From the NCBI GenBank assembly GCA_964471235.1, contig CAYYGL010000218.1, forward strand, positions 1 to 7,448: a stretch of DNA of 7,448 nucleotides. The letters are read 5' to 3'. Below the pieces are notes generated by a model. It was not told where the DNA came from. It searched no databases and was given only the letters and a program-made list of their open reading frames with translations. Shown piece by piece: positions 5,401-7,448 of this stretch; position 1 is the first letter of the stretch; each line of letters opens with the position of its first letter. The translations under genes and the position numbers were made by a program. The stretch is from CAYYGL01 sp964471235 (lineage in GTDB: Bacteria > Calditrichota > Calditrichia > RBG-13-44-9 > J075).

Positions 5401-6681
5401 CTCGCTGCGAAAAAGAAACTTGGCGTTCGCTTTTATGCCGAACGTGATCGAATCGAGGTCTATTTTGAGCCTGAGAAGCTTGAAAAAATTTTTACCAATC
5501 TCGTTTCAAATGCCATCAAGTTTACTCCCGAAGGCGGCGAGGTGTCTGTTCGCGTGCGCGTTCCGGAAATTGATAGTAAGGCAGAATGGGTTGAAATTGA
5601 AGTGCGGGACAGTGGTATCGGTATCCCGGAAGATCGTCTGCCGTATATTTTTAATCGTTTCTACCAGGTGGCAAGCGGCAACACCCGTAACTATGAAGGC
5701 ACTGGCATTGGGCTGGCGCTGGTAAAAGAGCTGGTCGAATTGCATTCCGGGGAAATTCAAGTTACCAGTAAAGTCGGAATGGGCACGGTTTTCAAAGTGA
5801 AGCTGCCCCTGGGACGCAAACACTATTCCGATGAACAAATCACCGGGGTGGTGAAATCCATCTCCGAACCGGTCACCACATCGAAATCCAAACCAACGCT
5901 CTCCGCTGAAGGGGACAGAAGCGCCTCAAATCAGCGAATCATCCTGATTGTTGAGGACAACCCGGATATGCGTCAATATATCAACGAAAACCTGCAAGAG
6001 ACCTATACCATAGTTGAAGCCATTGACGGTGCGCAAGGCTTTGAAATGGCAAAAGACCTGGTTCCCGACCTCATCATCAGCGATGTGATGATGCCGAACA
6101 TCGATGGCTATGAATTGGCGCGCCGGATCCGCTCACACGAATTGACCAGCCACATACCCATCGTCATGCTAACAGCAAAAGCGGCGGAAGAAGAGCGGCT
6201 TGAAGGCCTGGAAACCGGCGTCGATGCCTACCTGATCAAGCCGTTCAGTATCCGTGAGTTGCAAGTGCGGGTGCGCAAACTGATAGAGATGCGTCAAAAA
6301 CTGCTCGAACCGCGCAAACAGCCGCTGAAGATCACCGCATCCGAAGTGGCAGTAACGCCCGTGGATGAACAATTTCTCGAACGGCTGCAACAGGTAGTCG
6401 AGGAAAACATGGAAGATGAAGGCTTTCAGGTTGGGGAGTTGTGCCGGAAGGTTGGAATTGGTGAGCGCCAACTTTATCGCAAATTGAAAGCGCTATTGGG
6501 TTGCACGCCCGCCGCTTATATCCGGCAGATACGCCTTGACCGGGCAAAGCAATTGCTGGAGAAAGGCGCCGGTACAGTCTCGGAGGTCACCTTCATGGTG
6601 GGTTATGGCAACACATCCGCTTTTGCACGCGCCTTCCGCGAAACCTTTGGGCAGGCACCTTCGAAATTTCTGAAGAAATAG
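2443..6681 (+). CDS. Hybrid two-component system regulator (HTCS): periplasmic double propeller sensor, histidine kinase, receiver and AraC HTH
   Basis: This 1412-residue inner-membrane sensor-regulator carries a whole phosphorelay on one chain. Numbered from ATG 2443, it has a signal peptide ending at about LHA/QS (39). Next come about 14 Reg_prop blades (about 60-723; repeated patterns such as IFQDSKGFLWFGT and VYEDHNGTIWVGG), fitting two seven-bladed propellers. A Y_Y_Y domain (about 760-843) leads to one membrane segment (about 850-868). The kinase has H907 in NISHEFRTPL, N1023 in the N box, DSGIGIP (1056-1062) and GTGIGLAL. The receiver has E1171/D1172, phosphoacceptor D1214, T1244 and K1266. 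The AraC HTH occupies about 1310-1412. All key residues are intact. By family knowledge such proteins sense an oligosaccharide and activate its utilisation genes, but none are in the window. The frame stays open to 2302, but that part translates the AraC remnant. ATG 2479 is an alternative start giving a tidier 27-residue signal peptide. Confidence 0.9.
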   Translation: MLFRLTHYLVDLMHTSFKLGLGFCLVLLQLASNLSVLHAQSVDPATSLAVKFKFNHLTIDDGLSQNLVYSIFQDSKGFLWFGTKDGLNCYDGYRFKVFKHDPYDSTTLADNDLVYSIFEDHAGRIWVGTRSLNLFDRNTETVRRFVNDPDNPNSLIPGPIRAIAEDQDGALWLGSSGGGICRVSLRPVSQAGNNAIRVPNGEGYEQVIVEFSRFVHTPGDPASLHHNSVRDLIVDRHNRLWIAGNNWIDVLDPETVRKGAVVFRHHPLPLDRPTDVIAVYEDHNGTIWVGGSHELFKVVEKAGQPLRFESFPFAVSGGNNWTNDIAEDSDGRLWIATGTHLSIFDPKTEQHLPVHHYPNDPTTLSNPGVLAVLRDRSGNMWIGTAGNGIDIYIPRNNRMYHYQGNSEVFHSASISPRTLIETPDGHLWFVDTAGNVYELDQVTGAVTRHLKGSTATFFVRTMIRDRHGSFWLAANEGLVYYNPRTKRVVHYSFFAWQVLEGKDGSIWAATQSGVARYDRTTGIWRRYTFPRSANLPGGDVTRFAIYQDSAGVLWLGGDAGLIGFDPELKTVQRYLNDPHDPQSLSSDVIYSILPDPLRPNRYLWLGTKGGGLNRFDMQNKTFQHFTEKDGLSNNVVYGVLPDNQGNLWMSTNHGLCRIRLSSDSLAIANDPTGMGIVAVKNFDVSDGLQSNEFNYHSFCKGSSGRLYFGGINGITSFAPQQIRDNRYRPPVVITDFLLAYKRVDHRQPGAPLSQAISETKEITLSYKQNALSFEFAALDFTAPRKNQYAYKMEGVDDDWLYSGNEHRANYLNLSPGKYVFRVKGSNNDGVWNEAGTSIKITILPPWWQTWWAYTVYGLLFVAILYGIRRYELNRIRLKDQLKMKHFETDKLKELDQMRSRFFANISHEFRTPLTLILGQIENLRTEIGSPSQRKKLDMAIRHARRLRELINQLLDVAKLEAGKMPIRVQLANIVPFLKKLFASFESLAAKKKLGVRFYAERDRIEVYFEPEKLEKIFTNLVSNAIKFTPEGGEVSVRVRVPEIDSKAEWVEIEVRDSGIGIPEDRLPYIFNRFYQVASGNTRNYEGTGIGLALVKELVELHSGEIQVTSKVGMGTVFKVKLPLGRKHYSDEQITGVVKSISEPVTTSKSKPTLSAEGDRSASNQRIILIVEDNPDMRQYINENLQETYTIVEAIDGAQGFEMAKDLVPDLIISDVMMPNIDGYELARRIRSHELTSHIPIVMLTAKAAEEERLEGLETGVDAYLIKPFSIRELQVRVRKLIEMRQKLLEPRKQPLKITASEVAVTPVDEQFLERLQQVVEENMEDEGFQVGELCRKVGIGERQLYRKLKALLGCTPAAYIRQIRLDRAKQLLEKGAGTVSEVTFMVGYGNTSAFARAFRETFGQAPSKFLKK

Positions 6682-6907
6682 CCCAATTGTCAACAATTCG
6701 GACCCCATCGTTTTTCAGGCAATTTCCGGGTTCCTGCAACTTCGGCTATGTTACATCTCCCCGAATACATCTGAATGTGTACCATTTTATAGGTAAACCT
6801 TATGCAGTTTGGGCGATATTTTTCCACCGAATTTCCGGCAAGAAAACGGCTGTTGGGATCAACGGATTGAGTGACAACTTTCCGGTCTCAGGAACTCATC
6901 CTCCCCT

Positions 6908-6936
6908 CCCCCCTTCTCTTTGGAAGAGAAGGGGGG
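6908..6936. repeat. Perfect 13-bp stem palindrome
   Basis: The 13 bases at 6908-6920 (CCCCCCTTCTCTT) pair exactly with 6924-6936 (AAGAGAAGGGGGG) around a TGG loop. No T-run follows on either strand, so it is a repeat rather than a clear terminator. It lies inside the MITE-like element. Confidence 0.7.
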
Positions 6937-6955
6937 ATTACTGCTTCAAAAACAG

Positions 6956-6969
6956 ATGCTTATAAGCAT
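6956..6969. repeat. Perfect 14-bp palindrome ATGCTTATAAGCAT
   Basis: The 14 bases equal their own reverse complement. They sit between the two GC-rich palindromes of the MITE-like element, near its middle third. They could be a protein-binding site or simply part of the secondary structure of the element; no neighbouring gene suggests a regulator. Confidence 0.5.
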
Positions 6970-6980
6970 ATAAAAATCCT

Positions 6981-6999
6981 CCTCTCTTGCCAAGAGGGG
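6981..6999. repeat. GC-rich palindrome (CTCTTGCCAAGAG core)
   Basis: CTCTTG at 6984-6989 pairs with CAAGAG at 6991-6996. The stem extends by a T-G wobble and two C-G pairs to 6981 and 6999. It is followed by GATTTAGGGGGTG, the usual look of a widespread class of dispersed bacterial intergenic palindromes. Confidence 0.55.
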
Positions 7000-7004
7000 G
7001 ATTT
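6990..7004 (+). repeat. 15-bp direct repeat, copy 1 (CCAAGAGGGGGATTT)
   Basis: This 15-base sequence occurs again, identically, at 7161-7175. Copy 1 overlaps the palindrome at 6981-6999. Confidence 0.7.
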
Positions 7005-7160
7005 AGGGGGTGAGTTCGAGGGAGTTTGCGGCTACCAACAGGCTTGAGGAGAAAACTCTCCAGGCACTGATGCTGTAAGGGTAGATTTTCCATGTAGGGG
7101 CTGGTTAAGGGAGAAAGTGGTAATTTCCTCAACAAGTTTGGGGATTTTTCTCGGATTCCA

Positions 7161-7175
7161 CCAAGAGGGGGATTT
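7161..7175 (+). repeat. 15-bp direct repeat, copy 2 (CCAAGAGGGGGATTT)
   Basis: Identical to 6990-7004 but without the left half of the palindrome. It is preceded by GGATTCCA and followed by GTAAACC. It may be a truncated copy of the same dispersed repeat inside the MITE-like element. Confidence 0.65.
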
Positions 7176-7236
7176 GTAAACCCTTGTTTGCAAATAACCA
7201 ACATCTCCTGTAAAATGGTACACACTCCATACATCT

Positions 7237-7448
7237 TCTTTTAAAAACCGGTCTTCCCCACTCCTTTCTCCGATCATCCATATCTCCCGTTGATAGATTC
7301 TGCACGCAAAATGTCAGATGCTGCACAATGCTGTCAATCTTCGCATCGCTTTTGGCAGGGTGTGCAGCGCACCGTTCATCTCTACAAATTATCTTATATC
7401 AAAATAAACGGCTAATGCCAGGGGCGAGAATCTCTATTAACAAAATGG
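7237..7448. other. Non-coding end of the window
   Basis: No convincing gene, RNA or terminator is visible after the MITE-like element. An ATG at 7445-7447 lies at the very edge without a nearby Shine-Dalgarno sequence (the nearest purine run is more than 15 bases upstream), so I do not call it a start. A/T-rich DNA around 7385-7410 could hold a promoter for a gene beyond the edge, but no box pair is persuasive. Confidence 0.4.

Larger units (their letters stand above)
6773..7228. mobile_element. MITE-like non-autonomous insertion with terminal inverted repeats and 8-base target duplication
   Basis: TGTGTACCATTTTATAGG at 6776-6793 recurs as its reverse complement at 7207-7224 with one mismatch (17 of 18). 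Immediately outside, ATACATCT stands at 6765-6772 on the left and again, directly repeated, at 7229-7236 on the right. Ends of 3 and 4 bases separate the strong repeat from these direct repeats. Inverted ends plus an 8-base direct duplication are the hallmark of a transposed element. The 456-base interior has no transposase; it carries GC-rich palindromes and a 15-base direct repeat. Minus-strand reading frames here, such as one containing THPLNPPLGKRGGF, are typical chance translations of such palindromes. The transposase family that would move it is not identifiable from the ends alone. Confidence 0.55.

Noticed and set aside
6685..6698. AATTGTCAACAATT as a terminator of the HTCS gene
   Set aside because: The stem is only five A/T-rich pairs with a 4-base loop and has no T-run after it.
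6687..6965. Plus-strand 92-residue frame after the HTCS gene
   Set aside because: It crosses the left end and first palindrome of the MITE-like element (PPLPPSLWKRRGD), has no Shine-Dalgarno sequence and no family resemblance.
6938..7326. Overlapping minus-strand reading frames of 65-98 residues
   Set aside because: They run through the palindromic repeats and terminal repeats of the MITE-like element, contain THPLNPPLGKRG-type chance translation, and resemble no family.

Overview
The window looks like a chromosomal segment of a moderate-GC Gram-negative bacterium, most plausibly from the Bacteroidetes/FCB side of the tree. The main reason is the 1412-residue hybrid two-component regulator (HTCS) that fills the centre. 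This architecture (periplasmic double propeller, Y_Y_Y domain, histidine kinase, receiver, AraC HTH on one chain) is typical of that group. Clear Shine-Dalgarno sequences stand in front of arsR and arsM, which argues against a typical Bacteroides-like genome. A deeper FCB lineage (Calditrichota, KSB1 or Ignavibacteria-like) is a guess that sequence reading alone cannot settle.

Layout. Positions 1-133 hold the possible tail of an unidentified reading frame. Positions 134-400 are non-coding and rich in palindromes, and are bracketed by a 12-base inverted repeat that may mark a small non-autonomous element. Its right edge lies about 8 bases before the arsR promoter, which overlaps a perfect 6-4-6 inverted repeat, the likely ArsR operator. 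arsR (455-772) and arsM (897-1700) form a short arsenic module: an As(III)-sensing repressor and an arsenite S-adenosylmethionine methyltransferase. A degenerate heptanucleotide tandem repeat lies between them. No arsenite pump or arsenate reductase gene is in the window.

Positions 1701-2442 hold no intact gene. The last part (about 2155-2423) is the decayed remnant of an AraC-type helix-turn-helix domain. Three single-base losses within about 25 bases explain the broken reading frame. This remnant creates a false upstream extension of the next gene.

The HTCS (about 2443-6681) has all the catalytic and phosphotransfer residues I could look for. No polysaccharide-utilisation genes accompany it in the window, so its ligand and targets are unknown and nothing ties it to the ars genes.

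Positions 6682-7448 are non-coding. Within them, 6773-7228 has the form of a MITE-like insertion: 18-base terminal inverted repeats matching at 17 of 18 positions, an adjacent 8-base direct repeat on each side, GC-rich palindromes inside and no transposase. The window thus combines one small metalloid operon and one large orphan sensor-regulator, set in repeat-rich DNA with gene decay. I see no clear new multi-gene system. The best leads are the two repeat-bounded elements, the decayed AraC gene, the heptamer repeat inside the ars operon and the orphan HTCS.
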